A DNA stretch of 64,000 nucleotides. Source: Elephas maximus indicus. Taxonomy: Eukaryota; Chordata; Mammalia; Proboscidea; Elephantidae. A program made the position numbers and the translations under genes. The notes below the pieces were generated by a model. It had not been told where the DNA came from, made no database searches, and saw only the letters and a program-made list of their open reading frames with translations. This document shows positions 22,359-34,199 of the stretch, in pieces. The stretch is taken from contig NC_064822.1 of assembly GCF_024166365.1 (NCBI RefSeq), positions 102,854,823 through 102,918,822 of the forward strand, in the 5' to 3' direction. Position 1 is the stretch's first letter; each line of letters begins with the position of its first letter.

Positions 22359-24640
22359 ACCATATATCAGAAGTTCTTAAGCTAAGGTCTTTGGATGAAC
22401 AACAGAGATTCCCTGAACCCCTGCAATGATTTGTAAAGCTTATGAGTAGGCCGAGGGCCATTTTTCCTCAGGAGTGGAGGAGGAGGTTCCTTGGTGCTCA
22501 TCGAATTTTCAAGGAACTCAATAGTTAAAACAACAGCAACAACAACAAAAGCCAAGGCTCCTTACTACAATATATGTTCACATATCAGTGGACAAAATGA
22601 TATGATGTCTGGGATTTACTCCTGAATGTTCCAGTTGGGGGACAGTAGAAAGGGTATGACTATCGATTAAACAAGATTAGCCATGAGCTGGTAACTGTTA
22701 AAACTAGCGATGGATGCCTAGGGGTTTATTATATTATTCTTTCAATCTCTCCTGAAAGGAAGAAAGGAAGGAAAGAAAGAAGGAAGGGAGGGAGGGAAGG
22801 AGGGAAGAAGAAAGCCTTGCTACAGACTACACTGAAAGAACCAGACAGGCCTCAGCCCCGATCTGCCATTCCTATGGCTCTAGTTTTGTAAGAACAACTT
22901 CTGCCCTGATGGTTTCTCTGATTAGTGTTCAAAAGCCTGGAAATTTGTGCATGCAAGAATTACTTTCCCCTAGCTCTCACCCTTACCCTCCATCCTTAGC
23001 AGGCTAGACCTCCATGGCCTCTTTGCTCATCTCCACCCTCTCTGCTAAGCAGCTGTCGCCCCTCCACAGGTAGCATGGGAGCAGTGGGGGTCATCAGAGG
23101 CCCCTGGCTCTCAACCCCTCTCCAGGCAGAAGGAACCCAGGTTGCCTGAGCAAACGTGTGCAGATGCTGGCTAGGGATGAACTGTTTGGATGTAGGAAAT
23201 ATACAAATTCCAGGTTCTGCTCCCAAAGCAAACCTCCCCAGCCCAGGTGGCTGAATCCTGCTTCTCCGCTATGGTGAGCTTGGGTGTGCTGCCAGGTGGG
23301 AGGCTTTGAAAATCAACTTGTGTTTGTGTTGTAAAAGCATCAATGTTTGCAATGTTTTCCCAGCAGAGAAGGAGCATATTTTCTCCCTTCCAAATGCAAA
23401 CTCCAAAGATACTCCGAAGGTTTTTCTTCAGACTTTCCACAGAAAACATAAGGAAGAAAGATGACTTTAGGTGCTGAGACCTGAAGTGGAGTTTCAATCC
23501 TGAAGGAACTGCTCATAACAAGCGCTCTCTGTCCTTCTGTGAAGCCTGAGTCCACATTCCTTTCCTCTGAGCAGCCTTCACGGAGCAGGCAGAAGGAGGA
23601 GCCAGCCTAGTTCTCAGGCCTGACTCCCAGCTAGGACGTCGCCCCCGCCCCCCCCCCCCCGCCCGCTGCCCCGTCTGGTGGCCAGCTGGTGCTTGGGCTC
23701 CTCAGCGGTTGAAGTGCCTTAGCTAATGTCTTATCTTTCTTGACTGTGTTAGAGTAGAACAAACTTGGGTGCTTCAAACCCAGAGTCCCAGCAACACTGC
23801 AAACCAGGTGTTAGATCAGAGCATGAAGCATGGGTGCAGCATCCAATGGAGCCAAGGCCTTCAGTCCTCTGGCCACTTCTCCATTTTGGGTGGAGAAGGA
23901 CATCCCTGGTCTGTAGCCTCTGATCTCGTGGAGCTTTTATCTGTGTGCAGATACAAACATAAGAGAGCTCATGAGTCAGTGTTTGAGTGATATGCACATG
24001 TGTGTTGGTCAAACCAGGGTTTTCAATCATGTTTACGGACTTTTTTCTGCACTGGGGATCAGAGAAGCCCTGTTGCACCTCTTGTTCTCGAGTTACAACT
24101 ACCAACTGACAGCTTCTGAATTGGGATTTTGAAAATTATGTATTCACAGACCAACTGGGTCTTACAAAAGGTTCCATGCCCAAGGAATATAGCATTTACA
24201 ATAAAAAAATGTGTTATCGATTCCTACAACCCTTGTGATTAGTCAACTAAACAAAGCAAGGGACACCATTGGAAGGTGCTTCCAACCAGAACTTGACTTT
24301 GATGTACCAAATTCAAAGAAAGACCTCAGAAGCCATTTCCTCTTTGGCTGAGGTTTGTTTATCCTGCTTATCTGAAACCAGGCCCAATAATCCACATGGC
24401 TTTTGATAGCTATAAAAGCTTCTAAGCATTAATCAATCCCGTCAAAAAAAGGTCAAACAACCGGTGGACTGGCCTGCTATATTTATAAGTGGTGCCATTT
24501 CTGACAGAGGCAATGGGGAAGCAGTATTTCCCTAGTAATGTTTCTGAGAGGAGAGGCAGTGGCTGAGGCTGTCTCTGAGAAGATGTGTGGAGGAGGACAG
24601 GGAAGGTGGTGAATTGATGTGGATTAAAAAAATAAAAAAA
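22359..24640. other. Unassigned intergenic sequence
   Basis: It contains a GGAA/GAAA-rich polypurine tract (22754-22813) and a 10-C run within CCCCCGCCCCC (23641-23660). I recognise no exon. The reading frames seen on the minus strand at 23.0-23.6 kb lack any family resemblance. Confidence 0.5.
22754..22813. repeat. (GGAA)n/(GAAA)n polypurine tract
   Basis: An imperfect run of GGAA, GAAA and GGGA units of about 60 bp, with all bases A or G. It is a simple repeat able to form H-DNA. Confidence 0.9.
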
Positions 24641-24643
24641 AAA

Positions 24644-24799
24644 AAACCCGTTGCCCTTGAGTCGGTTCAACTCATAGCAACACTATAGGACAGAGTAGAA
24701 CTGCCCCATAGGGTTTCCAAGGAGCAGCTGGTGGATTCGAACTGCTAACCTTTTGGTTAGCGGCTATAGCTCTTAACCACTGCACCACCAGGGTTTCCT
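24644..24799 (-). mobile_element. AfroSINE, short variant
   Basis: ACCCGTTGCCCTTGAGTCGG begins it and CACCACCAGGGTTTCC ends it, with an A-rich stretch on the left. Nearly all diagnostic blocks are present with few changes, so this is a fairly young copy. Confidence 0.9.
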
Positions 24800-24837
24800 G
24801 ATATGGATGAGGAAGAGTAATGTCGTAAAAGTTGTCA

Positions 24838-24972
24838 GGGTGCAAAGTGACTCAGAGTACAGGCTTTGTGGTCACACCTATCTGGGCCCAAAGGTTGAAG
24901 CTCTGCCACTTAATTGGTGTGCAACCAGATGTGTTTACATGTTACCTGACATGTAAAACCGGCAGAACACCA
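24838..24972 (+). repeat. MIR, left part (split by RTE)
   Basis: ACTCAGAGTACAGGCTTTGT, then GAAGCTCTGCCACTTAATTG match the MIR 5' half. The 3' half resumes at 25410 after an RTE insertion. Confidence 0.75.
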
Positions 24973-24973
24973 G

Positions 24974-25400
24974 TTGTTGTCATTGTTGTTAGGTGCCATT
25001 AAGTTGCCTCCAACTCATGGCGGCCTTGTGTATAACAGAACAAAATGTTGTCTTGTCCTGTGTCATCTTCATGACCATTGATATGTTAAAGTCCACTGCT
25101 ATGGTTATTGTGTCAGTCCGTAGCATTGAGGGTTTCCCTCATTTTCGCTGATCCCTTACTTTACCAACCATGATGTCCTATTCTAGCGACTGGTCTTTCC
25201 TGATGACGTGCCCAAACTAAGCAAGCCAAAGTCCCGAAGTTTTCACTTCTAAGGAACATTCTGGTTGTATTTCTTCTAAGACTGATTTGTTCACTCTTCT
25301 GGCAGTCCACAGTATATTCAATACTCTTTGTCAACACCACAGTTCGAATGCATCAGTTCTTCTTCTGCCTTCCTTTTTCACTGTCCAGCTTTTGCGTGTA
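24974..25400 (-). mobile_element. RTE (BovB-like) LINE fragment inserted into a MIR
   Basis: Reverse orientation: the tail block TTGTTAGGTGCCATTAAGTT lies at left, and the body has CTTTACCAACCATGATGTCC and TCAACACCACAGTTCGAATG. The last phrase is close to a well-known BovB ORF2 segment. AACACCAG (24966-24973) and AACACTAG (25402-25409) flank it as a likely target-site duplication. Confidence 0.78.
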
Positions 25401-25409
25401 TAACACTAG

Positions 25410-25496
25410 TACTACTTCATAAAGTTATTGTGAGGATTAAATAAGACAACATGTAGCAAGAGCTTACTTCACAGTCAGCACTCTGGAAATGGAAGC
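25410..25496 (+). repeat. MIR, right part
   Basis: AAGTTATTGTGAGGATTAAA, then TAAGACAACATGTAGCAAG matches the MIR 3' part. Joined with 24838-24972 it makes one element. Confidence 0.75.
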
Positions 25497-26190
25497 TGTT
25501 CCCATCACAGCATATCAAAAAGAAAGGGCAAGGAGGACAAAAGCGGGTGGGGAAAGGAGTCGCACCCTTAGGAAGAGGTTCAGAAGTCTGGACCTGCAGA
25601 CAGACAGCAGTGCTCACCCAGCCCCATCTCTAGGTGCCTTGGACAATACACCTCCCAGCCCAGACAGTGTGCTCAAATGTTTATTAAGAAACTATCCATA
25701 AAATGTGCTGGAAATGTTACATGCACGGCATGGCCTCACACTCTGCCTGGCTGCTGTGGCTCCCAACAAGGCCTCATTCATTTCCCCAGGTGGCTCCCTC
25801 ACTGCCCCCAGCCTCTCGCCTCACGCCTACCAGTCGTGCTCGCTGGGCCTTGTTTACAGAGGCCCCAGTGCCTTGCCTAATTCCCTCCTTGGTACTGAGT
25901 GATTTTCTGACATGCTTTTTCCAAATGTGAACTCTTTGAATGAGGTCACTTTGACTTGGGGAGCAAGTGGGAGTCACCCAGTAACATTTCTTGAGTGCAG
26001 TGGTCTCTGGAGTGAGATTAGGTGGAACATGGATGAACTTTTTTTAAAATTACTATGTGTTTATTTTTTTAAGATGTACTTATTTTAGTGTGTGTTGGAG
26101 GAAATCTATATCAGTCCTATGATAGAGTTTTCATTTTAATTAAATTTGAGTAAAATAAAAAGAGAGAGTTGATTTAAGGAAACTATTAAA
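25497..26190. other. Unassigned intergenic sequence
   Basis: GC-richer on the left (25500-25900) and AT-rich on the right (26030-26190). No gene or repeat family was recognised. Confidence 0.45.
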
Positions 26191-26194
26191 TCAA

Positions 26195-26402
26195 TGGAGT
26201 TCCTGGTTGGTGCAAAGGGTTAACACACTTGGCTGCTAACCCAAAAGGTGGTTTAAATCTACCCAGGCGTGCCTCAGAAGAAAGGCCTGGTGATTTACTT
26301 CTGAAAAATCAGCCATTAAAAACTCTGTGGAGCATAGTTCTACTCTGACACACATGGGGTCATGATGAGTCAGCGTCAACTCAATGGCAACTTTTTTTTT
26401 TT
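26195..26402 (+). mobile_element. AfroSINE, GCCTCAGAAGAAAGGCC variant
   Basis: GGAGTTCCTGGTTGGTGCAA, then GCCTCAGAAGAAAGGCCTGG, then AGTTCTACTCTGACACACAT and ATGATGAGTCAGCGTCAACT. It is the plus-strand form of the variant seen at 15070. It ends in a T-rich tract at 26393-26403. Confidence 0.85.
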
Positions 26403-26683
26403 TAATTAAATCAATAATAGTATTGGTTGTCCTTAGGCCTAACAAATAGACTCGGAACCCTGCACATTTGAACTCAATCCTCACCTAATGCTGCCTGAGA
26501 CTCAATCTGACAGACATAGTTTTACTCTAAACAGGAAAGCCCTTCCTAGGCTGGCTGGAGAGAGGGTTTGCTCCACTCACAGAGAGCTCTTGTGACCTAT
26601 CACAACCTCCTCAGGCTCCGCTGGCCTGTCCCTTGCCGGTCTGCACCTGGCCAGACTTGCTGTCCTAAAATACTTCTCTCATC

Positions 26684-26783
26684 CTGCCTCAGAAGACAGT
26701 CCTGATGATCTGCTTGAAAACCCCATGGAGCAGTTCTACTCTGCGCACGTGGGGTTGCTATGAATCCAACTCGACAGCAACTT
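26684..26783 (+). mobile_element. AfroSINE, 3' half
   Basis: Starts at CTGCCTCAGAAGACAGTCC and ends GCTATGAATCCAACTCGAC. The tRNA-like head is absent. Confidence 0.8.
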
Positions 26784-28110
26784 TTATATTTTAGGTATTT
26801 GATACATATTTGTGAATTGGTTGTAGATGTCCTAGAGTGTATTTCTATTCATATTCTCACAGGCTCCATGGAGCATGAGAACAAAGGAACAAACATTCCC
26901 TTTCCTGGATCTAATACCCTTAGGAACTTTGAAGAGCATCTCTTCCTGGGCCACATCTAGCCTTCTCTTCTCTGGGCCAAGATAACTTTGGTCTTCAGTC
27001 TCTTGGTGGAGCTGCCTCTTCTTGCTTCATGTTTGGATTGACAGCTAGAGACTTGCAGGGGCAGACAGGGTTGGTGGACGCAGCACAAGAGACCTGCCCA
27101 GCTCAGACAGGTGAAAAAAGGGAAGACGGTGCCTCAGGACACCCAGACTGGAGAGTAGCTGTCAGCACACACTTGCCCAGCTTCTCACTGTGCCAGGCGC
27201 AGTGCTTGGCACTCTCTACAAGGCCCAGCCCTGCACCTTGGTCCCAGTTCCTTCAGCCCTTGCTCAGGTGGCTACAAAGACAACTCCAGAGCCTGGGGAT
27301 TAGGGCGAATTCTCCAGCGACCAGCCTGTGGTCACCCTGGAGCAGGCCCAGAGTGAGCAAGCCTAGACCGCATTGCCTCCCCGTCCGGCCCTCAGCCTTT
27401 TCTGAAAGCAAATTGTGTTGCCTCGCCCTGCCCCTTGCCAACATTCCCCTTCCTCCTTCACAGCCCCTGGGTCCTCGGGCTGCTGTCCAGCAGCACCTCT
27501 GGGAGCAGACACATGGCTTTGTTAGAAATCTCGTTAGCAGAGACAGAAAGATGAGAGGCAGCTTAGAGAGGCATCCCACATGTCCGCCAGGAGGGGCTGC
27601 AGGAGAAAAAGGCCATTAAACCATAACTAAGGTCAGCTCAAGTAGAATGGAAACTAGTACATTGGGACCTGCGGGAAGAGTGGGAAGTGAACCAGGAGCT
27701 AAGAGGGTGCCCTGTACTCCGACTGTTCAAGGGAAGGCCCGGGGTCCTGGAGGGGCCTCTAGCTTCTCCTGCTTGATTCTTTCCCACATTCCTCCCCTAA
27801 TTATCAGAGACTAGGTCTCACCAGCCTCCATTAGGTAAACTCGGGGCCTCCTGAGGCTTTGACCCCCCAGTGTCCGGCATAGACTCAGCAAATGGAAGGC
27901 CCTCACCAGCCATTTGCTGACAGAATATTTAGCCTGTTCCTCAGGGAGGAGGGCTTAAACAGCTCAAACTCCCTGAGTGATCTCTATGCATCAGGCGCTG
28001 CCTAAGCACTGCCTATCTACAAGCTCTCAGTAACTCAACAAGACAAGTATTATTAGCTCCGTTTTGAAGATAAGAAGTAGATACCACAATGTGTTATTTT
28101 GGGGCTGCTC
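26784..28110. other. Unassigned intergenic sequence
   Basis: No exon was recognised, although a 196-codon open frame exists at 27029-27619 on the plus strand. Its proline/leucine-rich reading and opposite-strand openness in the same span are typical of GC-rich non-coding DNA. Confidence 0.45.
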
Positions 28111-28116
28111 TGAGTC

Positions 28117-28519
28117 TACACCACCACCCGCCTGTCAGCTTGTTGTGTTTTGGTATCTTGTGTGTTGCTGTGATGCTGGAAACTTTGCCACCGCTATTTC
28201 CAATATCAGCAGGGTCACCCACAGTGGACAGGTTTCAGTGGAGCTTCCAGACTAGGACAGACTAGGAAGAAAAGCCTAGTGATGTACTTCCAAAAATTAA
28301 CCAGTGAAAACCTTATGTATCATAACGGAATATTGCCCAATATAGTGCTGGAAGATGAGCCCCCTAGGTTGGAAGGCATTCAAAGTGCACAGTGGCTGCA
28401 ACAATGGACTGGAGCACACCAACAATTGTGAAGATGGCACAGCACTGGGCAAAGTTTTGTTCTGTTGTACATGGGTCACCATGAGTTGGAGCCAACTTGA
28501 CGGCAGCTAACAACAACAA
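28117..28519 (+). mobile_element. RTE (BovB-like) LINE 3' end
   Basis: CCACCACCCGCCTGTCAGCT, GTGATGCTGGAAACTTTGCC, GTGCTGGAAGATGAGCCCC and ATGAGTTGGAGCCAACTTG follow the same order as at 9.7 and 13.6 kb. It ends in ACAACAACAAC, the typical RTE short tandem tail. Confidence 0.8.
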
Positions 28520-28990
28520 CTGGCTCTCCAAGAACTGACTAGAACTCTACCTACTAATGGAACTTCTGGGCCAGGACACATGCCTTCATTCCACAATTAG
28601 TCACGGAAAGGCTGAATCACAAGTGAGTGTTGGGGTGTGGGTCATTGGTGTGAAGGTCTGGTATCTGGAGTCCCCTGTCCTGCAGGGAAGAGGGGCTGCC
28701 CCAAAGTGGGGACCATCTTCAAGTGGGAGGCTGAGGACAGCAGGCAGCTGTGTGGATCCCAGCTTTCCTTCAGGGAGCCCTGTTTGCCCTCGCTAGGCTG
28801 GGACCGGCAGAGGCCGCATATTTTTGTCATGCCCAACAGGGAATGCACACGATTTATGAAGTTTTTTTTAACCCAAGGCTTCCTCATAAAGGAGCTTTGA
28901 GGAGCCTACAGGGAAACTGGCTATGAAAGGCCTTCCTTTCTGGGATCTGTTAGACAAGGCATTGCTGACAGCCTGCCCTCAAGGAATAGG

Positions 28991-29027
<37 letters not shown>

Positions 29028-31005
29028 CCCCACCCCAGGCCCAGAGTGGAGGGGAAGCCCAGACCCGGGGAAAACTGCACTTGGACCGGTGCCTTGCTCT
29101 TCCGCCCCTCTCAGGCTTTTTGCCCTTCATACCCTCTTTGCTGAAATTTCCGCTTCCAAGAAATCTACCCCAAGAGATCCGGAAGTCCCTGGTGCCTTTG
29201 ACGGCAAAGTCCCCAGCTTTCGGGGACAAGTCTCTTGACCTCATCGAGTCTGTTTTCTCATCTGCAATATAAGCGTAGAAATTCCTACGTGGAGACCTTG
29301 TACCAATCACCGGCCTTCTCCACCAGTTGGAAGGTTCTCTGAAGGACTGTCTTCCGGGGGTCTTGTTCATTCTTGTATGTCCAGCACCTAGCACTGTGCC
29401 TGGCACACTAAGTGGCAATTTGAGGAACTGAACTGAATGATAAAGAATCAATGCAAAGTATTTGTAAGCTTCAGGCCCAGTGCCTGACACTTGGAGGCAT
29501 TTAGAAAATCTGGGTTAGATCTGAATTTGAATCCACCTCTCTCTCTCTCTCTAGGTACAGAACCGAAGACCCTGGCCCAGATTTCAGGTTGGGCCCAGGC
29601 TTCCAACCCGCGCCTCCCTGGTCTGCTTGGAGCCCGGATGATCACGCTCTGTCTGTCTCCCTCCTGGGTGCTCCCTCCCCCAACTTGGACCTCCTAGGGG
29701 GCCTCTTCCCAGTCGGCAACAGCCCCTGCGGCCCCTCTGGGGTCGTGGGCGTCCCTGTGTCGGCTGGCCAGGCTAGGTCCCTCTCCAGGGAGGGGCTGAG
29801 GGGTGTGAAGGACTAGTGTGTGTGACTTTGTTTATTTTCTCTGAAGGATCCTGCCTGGGCACTGCTATAAAAATAACCTGCCTGGAAACCTCATCTCCAA
29901 GGGGGAGAAAGAGGCTTTTGTATCCAGGGAAGTGGCTTTAACTGCTTCCCAGTACCTTCGCCTCAGCCCCACACATAAGGAGGAGCCAGCTAAGGTGATG
30001 AAGGGCCAGGGCCCCAGCAGGAGAGGCGGGGTGCAGACTGCAGTGGGAGAGGGGAGAAACAGGCAGTTTGCTGGCCCCCTCTTCACCTGCCTCTGAGCAT
30101 GGCTGAAACTTCCCACCTGCCGACCTGGCTCTTGGGAAGATCTGACAGAGGAACTGAGAAAGAGAAATCAGCAAGAGATAAAACTGAGATACACTGGCTA
30201 TCCAGAGGGAGAGAAAGAGGCCAGGGGACAGAGGAGAACCAAGCCCGGCAGAAAGAAGGGGGCAGGGGAGGAGACTGAAGTCAAAGGAGCAAGGCAACAC
30301 CGAGGTGTTTACCCAGACAGGCGGAGAGAACAAGAGGTCAGAAAAGAGGCTGCGGACACTTTTACAGATGTAGCTTAGGATTTGGTCCCATTTCTGGGAT
30401 CCCCACTGTGTCCCTCACAGAACGGAAGGCAGGGAGGTGAGGCTAGCCTAGCCCCCAGAGAGTGCTGGGATCCATCCCTGCTCAGAAGACAAAGGTCCCC
30501 AAGTACCCACCCTGGCCAGGCCCTAGGCTAGACACAAGCACAGAGCTAACTTGGGTTTCTCAAGGTCTTCCTCCCCAAGAACCAAAGGCAAGAAGGGAAT
30601 CTGCAGGAGTGAACAAGCCCCAGAGCTGGATTCCAAAGGCCAAGATCCAAGTCCCACTTCTCTCACTTTTTAGCTGGGTGATCTTGTGTAGAATGCCTCC
30701 AGCCTGGCTCCCTTATCTATCAACTGGAAATTATAAAACCCTCCCGCTAATCTCACAGGAGCACTGAGCAGGTCCACGGGAGGGTATCTGAATGGGCTCT
30801 CTAAGCTGTACTGTGCCAGTGAGACAGCAAGAGGGAATGGGTCATTCGGACACAGTTCACTAGGCGCTGGCAGTGGGCTAGGGCTGAGCTAGAAGTCTTA
30901 ATAGCCACCTGCAAGCTGCAAGACAGGTTCTCTCCACTGTAGCAAGAAGAGCAAAGAGAAGCCCACAGCATGGACCATTTGGAGAAGAGCAGTTTTCACT
31001 GTTGA
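28520..31005. other. Intergenic sequence with microsatellite and L2-like remnant
   Basis: No gene was recognised. A (TG)15 tract lies at 28994-29023. The L2-type 3'-end phrase CCAGCACCTAGCACTGTGCC, then TGGCACAC, is at 29382-29409, and a (CT)n tract lies near 29537-29552. CTATAAAAATAAC at 29864-29876 resembles a MEF2 site. The reading frames here have no recognisable product. Confidence 0.5.
28994..29023. repeat. (TG)15 microsatellite
   Basis: A perfect TG dinucleotide run of 30 bp followed by CGTG. Confidence 0.97.
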
Positions 31006-31006
31006 G

Positions 31007-31352
31007 GGCAGTGGTGGTTCAGAGGTAGAATTCTCACCTTCGATGCAGGCCCCAGGTTCGATTCCTGGCCAATGCACCTCATGTGCAGCCACCACTCGTC
31101 TGTCAGTGGAGGCTTGTGTGTTGCCATGATGCTGAACGGGTTTCAGCAGAACTTCCAGGTTAAGGCAGATTAGGAAGAAATGCCAAGGGAGCTACTTCTG
31201 AAAATCAACCAAAGAAAACGCTACGGGTCACAAGGGTCCAGTCTCCACTGATCATGGGGATGGTGCATTACCAGGCGGCGTTTTGGTCTATTGTGCATTG
31301 CGTCCCTGTAAGTTGAGGCCTGTCCCCATGGTATCTAACAACAACAATAACA
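31007..31352 (+). mobile_element. tRNA-Gly-headed SINE with RTE-like tail, copy 2
   Basis: GGCAGTGGTGGTTCAGAGG, then TAGAATTCTCACCTTCGATG, then CAGGTTCGATTCCTGGCCAA keep box A and box B. The body goes on with CCACCACTCGTCTGTCAGTG and TGAACGGGTTTCAGCAG, and ends ACAACAACAATAACA. The head includes an almost complete T-arm. Confidence 0.87.
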
Positions 31353-32070
31353 GGTTCCACCATTAGCCACGTAGATGAGGTTCTTGGCTTAGAGAAATCC
31401 CCCGTCGTTTTTCACCACCAAAATTTGGGGGTGATCCATGTAGAACTGAGGTTGGTAGGACATAGGCCTTTGAGGACAACCCTGGAATTTTTGTCTAGGA
31501 AGGAAAGTTCATCTTCCCTGGGATCCTGGGGCCAGCAGAGGGCAACTTGTTGTCTGTCCTGGGACTCTGCAACTGATGTTGTTTGAGTGGGACGGATCAA
31601 AAGGGAGAGTAGAACTGGGGTCCACAATGACCTAAAGCAACTTCTGGGGGGGCAGAAATGGAAATGCTGAGAGATTATAGATGAAACCTGCTTTGGGGTT
31701 GAAAAGCCAGGCAGCACAGCTTCCTACTGAAGTTGGGAGAGGGCTGGGGTGCCGCAGAAGCTGTGATCAAAAGCAGGTCGATGGCCCATCAGGACGCAAA
31801 GTGTTCTCAATCAATGCCTGAGTCTGTGCAGAGGCCCAGGAAAGGAAGAAATAGGGGGTTGGGCTGCAGCACGGTGGCTGCTGTGAAACAGAAACTAGTA
31901 GGCTTGGTGACGCTGCTGGAATTATACCCCAAACTGGCCCTCAGCCACACATTTGAAAATGGATTCACAGCATGTGCTCAGGACAATAGTAACAATAATC
32001 CTTAATAAACATGGTTAGCACTTACTCTGCACCAGGTCCAGCTCTAAACTCTTTGTGCTCATTATTTCAT
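31353..32070. other. Unassigned intergenic sequence
   Basis: No gene or recognised repeat. Confidence 0.45.
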
Positions 32071-32077
32071 TTACTGG

Positions 32078-32257
32078 TTGCCATTAAATTGATTCCAACT
32101 TATGGCAACCCCATGTGTGTCAGAGTAGAACTCCACAGGGTTTTCAATGGCTAATTTTTCAGAAGTAGATTTCCAGGGCTTTCTTCCGAGGTGCCTCTGG
32201 GTGAACTCGAACCTCCAACCTCTCAGTTAGCAGCCGTTAAACCTTTGCACTACCCTC
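32078..32257 (-). mobile_element. AfroSINE, GCCTCTGGGTG variant
   Basis: GGTTGCCATTAAATTGATTC, then CCATGTGTGTCAGAGTAGAA, then GGTGCCTCTGGGTGAACTC. The sense-strand head is largely retained. Confidence 0.85.
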
Positions 32258-32469
32258 TCATTTAGTCCTTCCAAATGTCCCGTGCACATGAGTGCATTGT
32301 GGTTGCCTCTCCTACTGAGCAGCAAAATTGCAGTTTGGGTGGGGTCTACCCTGTCAGCCCCAGCTCCAAAGGTAGGCCCGGTTGATCTGGGTAATCAAGG
32401 TAATCCCATCATGCATGCCAGAGAAACCCCTTAGAGTTGGTCCAAACAAAATATAAGGCAGAACTTGGT

Positions 32470-32740
32470 TTAATGATGAGGGAGAATAAAAGACTCCTTT
32501 TTCTTTTTTGTGCTGGACAGGGAGATGCACAGGTGTGAAGCCTGGAAATTCTGGCAGCCATCTTAGATCACAGGTGAGTCATACTGAGGAGGAACCAACA
32601 TATCAGGAAAGCAAAGCCAAGAGAATCACAGAGAATAAATTGAAGCCCTGATCAAACTCTTCCTGAAACCTCCATAACCATAGAATTTCCAGTTATGCAA
32701 ATAAATAAAGCCCATTATGGTTTAAGCTAGGTGAGTTGGA
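32470..32740 (+). mobile_element. LTR-like element (ERVL type?), left part, split by L1
   Basis: The 3' phrase AATAAATAAAGCCCATTATG, then GTTTAAGCTAGGTGAGTTGG is typical of the end of an old LTR (poly(A) signal followed by a short tail). The tail resumes after the L1 at 34200 with GGTGAGTCGGATTTTTAAT. The subfamily is uncertain. Confidence 0.5.
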
Positions 32741-34199
32741 TTTTTTTTTTTCACAATTTTTATTGTCCTTTAAGTGAAAGTTTACAAATCAAGTCAGTCT
32801 CTCACATAAAAACTTATATACACCTTGCTAAATACTCCCAATTACTCTCCCTCTAATGAAACAGCCTGCTCTCTCCCTCCACTCTCTCTTTTCTAGTCTA
32901 TTTCGCCAGGTTCTAACCCCCTTTACCCTCTCATCTCCCCTCCAGGCAGGAGATGCCAACATAGCCTCAAGTGTCCACCTGATCTAAGAAGCTCACTCCT
33001 CACCACATCCCTCTCCAACCCATCGTCCAGTCCAATCCCTGTCTGAAGAGTTCGCTTTGGGAATGGTTCCTGTCCTGGGCCAGCAGAAGGTCTGGGGGCC
33101 ATGACCACTGGGGTCCTTCCAGTCTCAGTCAGACCATTAAGTCTGGTCTCTTTATGAGAATTTGGGGTCTGCATCCCACTGCTCTCCTGCTCCCTCAGGG
33201 TTCTGTTGTGTTCCCTGTCAGGGCAGTCATCGGTTGTAGCCGGGCACCATCTAGTTCTTCTGGTCTCAGGATGATGTAGTCTCTGGCTCATGTGGCCCTT
33301 TCTGTCTCTTGGGCTCGTAACTACCTTGTGTCCTTGGTGTTCTTCATTCTCCTTTGATCCAGGTGGGTTGAGACCAATTGATGCATCTTAGATGGCTGCT
33401 TGCTAGCGTTTTAAGACCCCAGATGCCACTGTTCAAGGTGGGATGCAGAATGTTTTCTCAATAGATTTTATTATGCCAATTGACTTAGATGTCCCCTGAA
33501 ACCATGGTCCCCAAACCCCTGCCCCTGCTACACTGGCCTTCGAAGCATTCAGTTTACTCAGGAAACTTCTTTGCTTTTGATTTAGTCCAGTTGTGCTGAC
33601 CTCCCCTGTATTGTGTGTTGACTTTCCCATCACCTAAAGTAGTTCTTATCTAACATCTAATTAGTGAATACCCCCTCCCACCCTCCCACCCTCCTCTCGT
33701 AACCACAAAAGAATGTTTTCTTCTAGTTTAAACTATTTCTCAAGTTCATATACTAGTGGTCTTATACAATATCTGTTCTTTTGTAACTAATTTCACTCAG
33801 CATAATGCCTTCCAGGTTCCTCCATGTTATGAAATGTTTCACAGATTCCTCACTGTTCTTTATCGATGCGTAGTATTCCATTGTGTGAATATACCATAAT
33901 TTATTTATCCATTCATCCGTTGATGGGCACCTTGGTTGCTTCCATCTTTTTGCTATTGTAAACAGTGCTGCAATAAACACGGGTGTGCATGTATCTGTTC
34001 ATGTAAAGGCTCTTATTTCTCTAGGATATATTCCAAGGAGTGGGATTTCTGGATTGTATGGTAGTTCTATTTCTAGCTTTTGAAGGAAGCGCCAAATCAA
34101 TTTCCAAAGTGGTTGTACCATTTGACATTCCCACCAGCAATGTGTAAGTGTTCCAATCTTTCCACAGCCTCTCCAACATTTATTATTTTGTGCTTTTTG
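32741..34199 (-). mobile_element. L1 retrotransposon, 5'-truncated, inserted in an LTR
   Basis: A T tract at 32741-32751 is the reversed poly(A). The 3' UTR spans about 32752-33770, with the C-rich complement of the L1 polypurine tract at 33671-33697. ORF2 codons follow to 34199. GGTGAGTTGGATTTTT (32730-32745) and GGTGAGTCGGATTTTT (34200-34215) flank it as a target-site duplication with one mismatch. It is the same subfamily as the L1 at 16.4 kb, in the opposite direction. Confidence 0.93.
33771..34199 (-). pseudogene. L1 ORF2 C-terminal fragment, frameshifted
   Basis: The reading runs through NNKCWRGCGKIGTLTHCWWE, keeping the C-x3-C-x7-H-x4-C motif, then PYNPEIPLLGIYPREIRAFT. The frame then has to change to reach MFIAALFTIAKRWKQPRCPS, near 33980-34000. 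At least one indel or stop therefore breaks it. It is dead, unlike the open copy at 16.4 kb. Confidence 0.88.

Noticed and set aside
27029..27619. A 196-codon open frame on the plus strand as a possible gene
   Set aside because: No domain, no homologue that I recognise, a competing 108-codon frame on the other strand, and no splice or promoter context.
31015..31080. A second tRNA-Gly gene
   Set aside because: Same reasoning: the T-arm is good, but it is continuous with the SINE body and the anticodon arm is altered.
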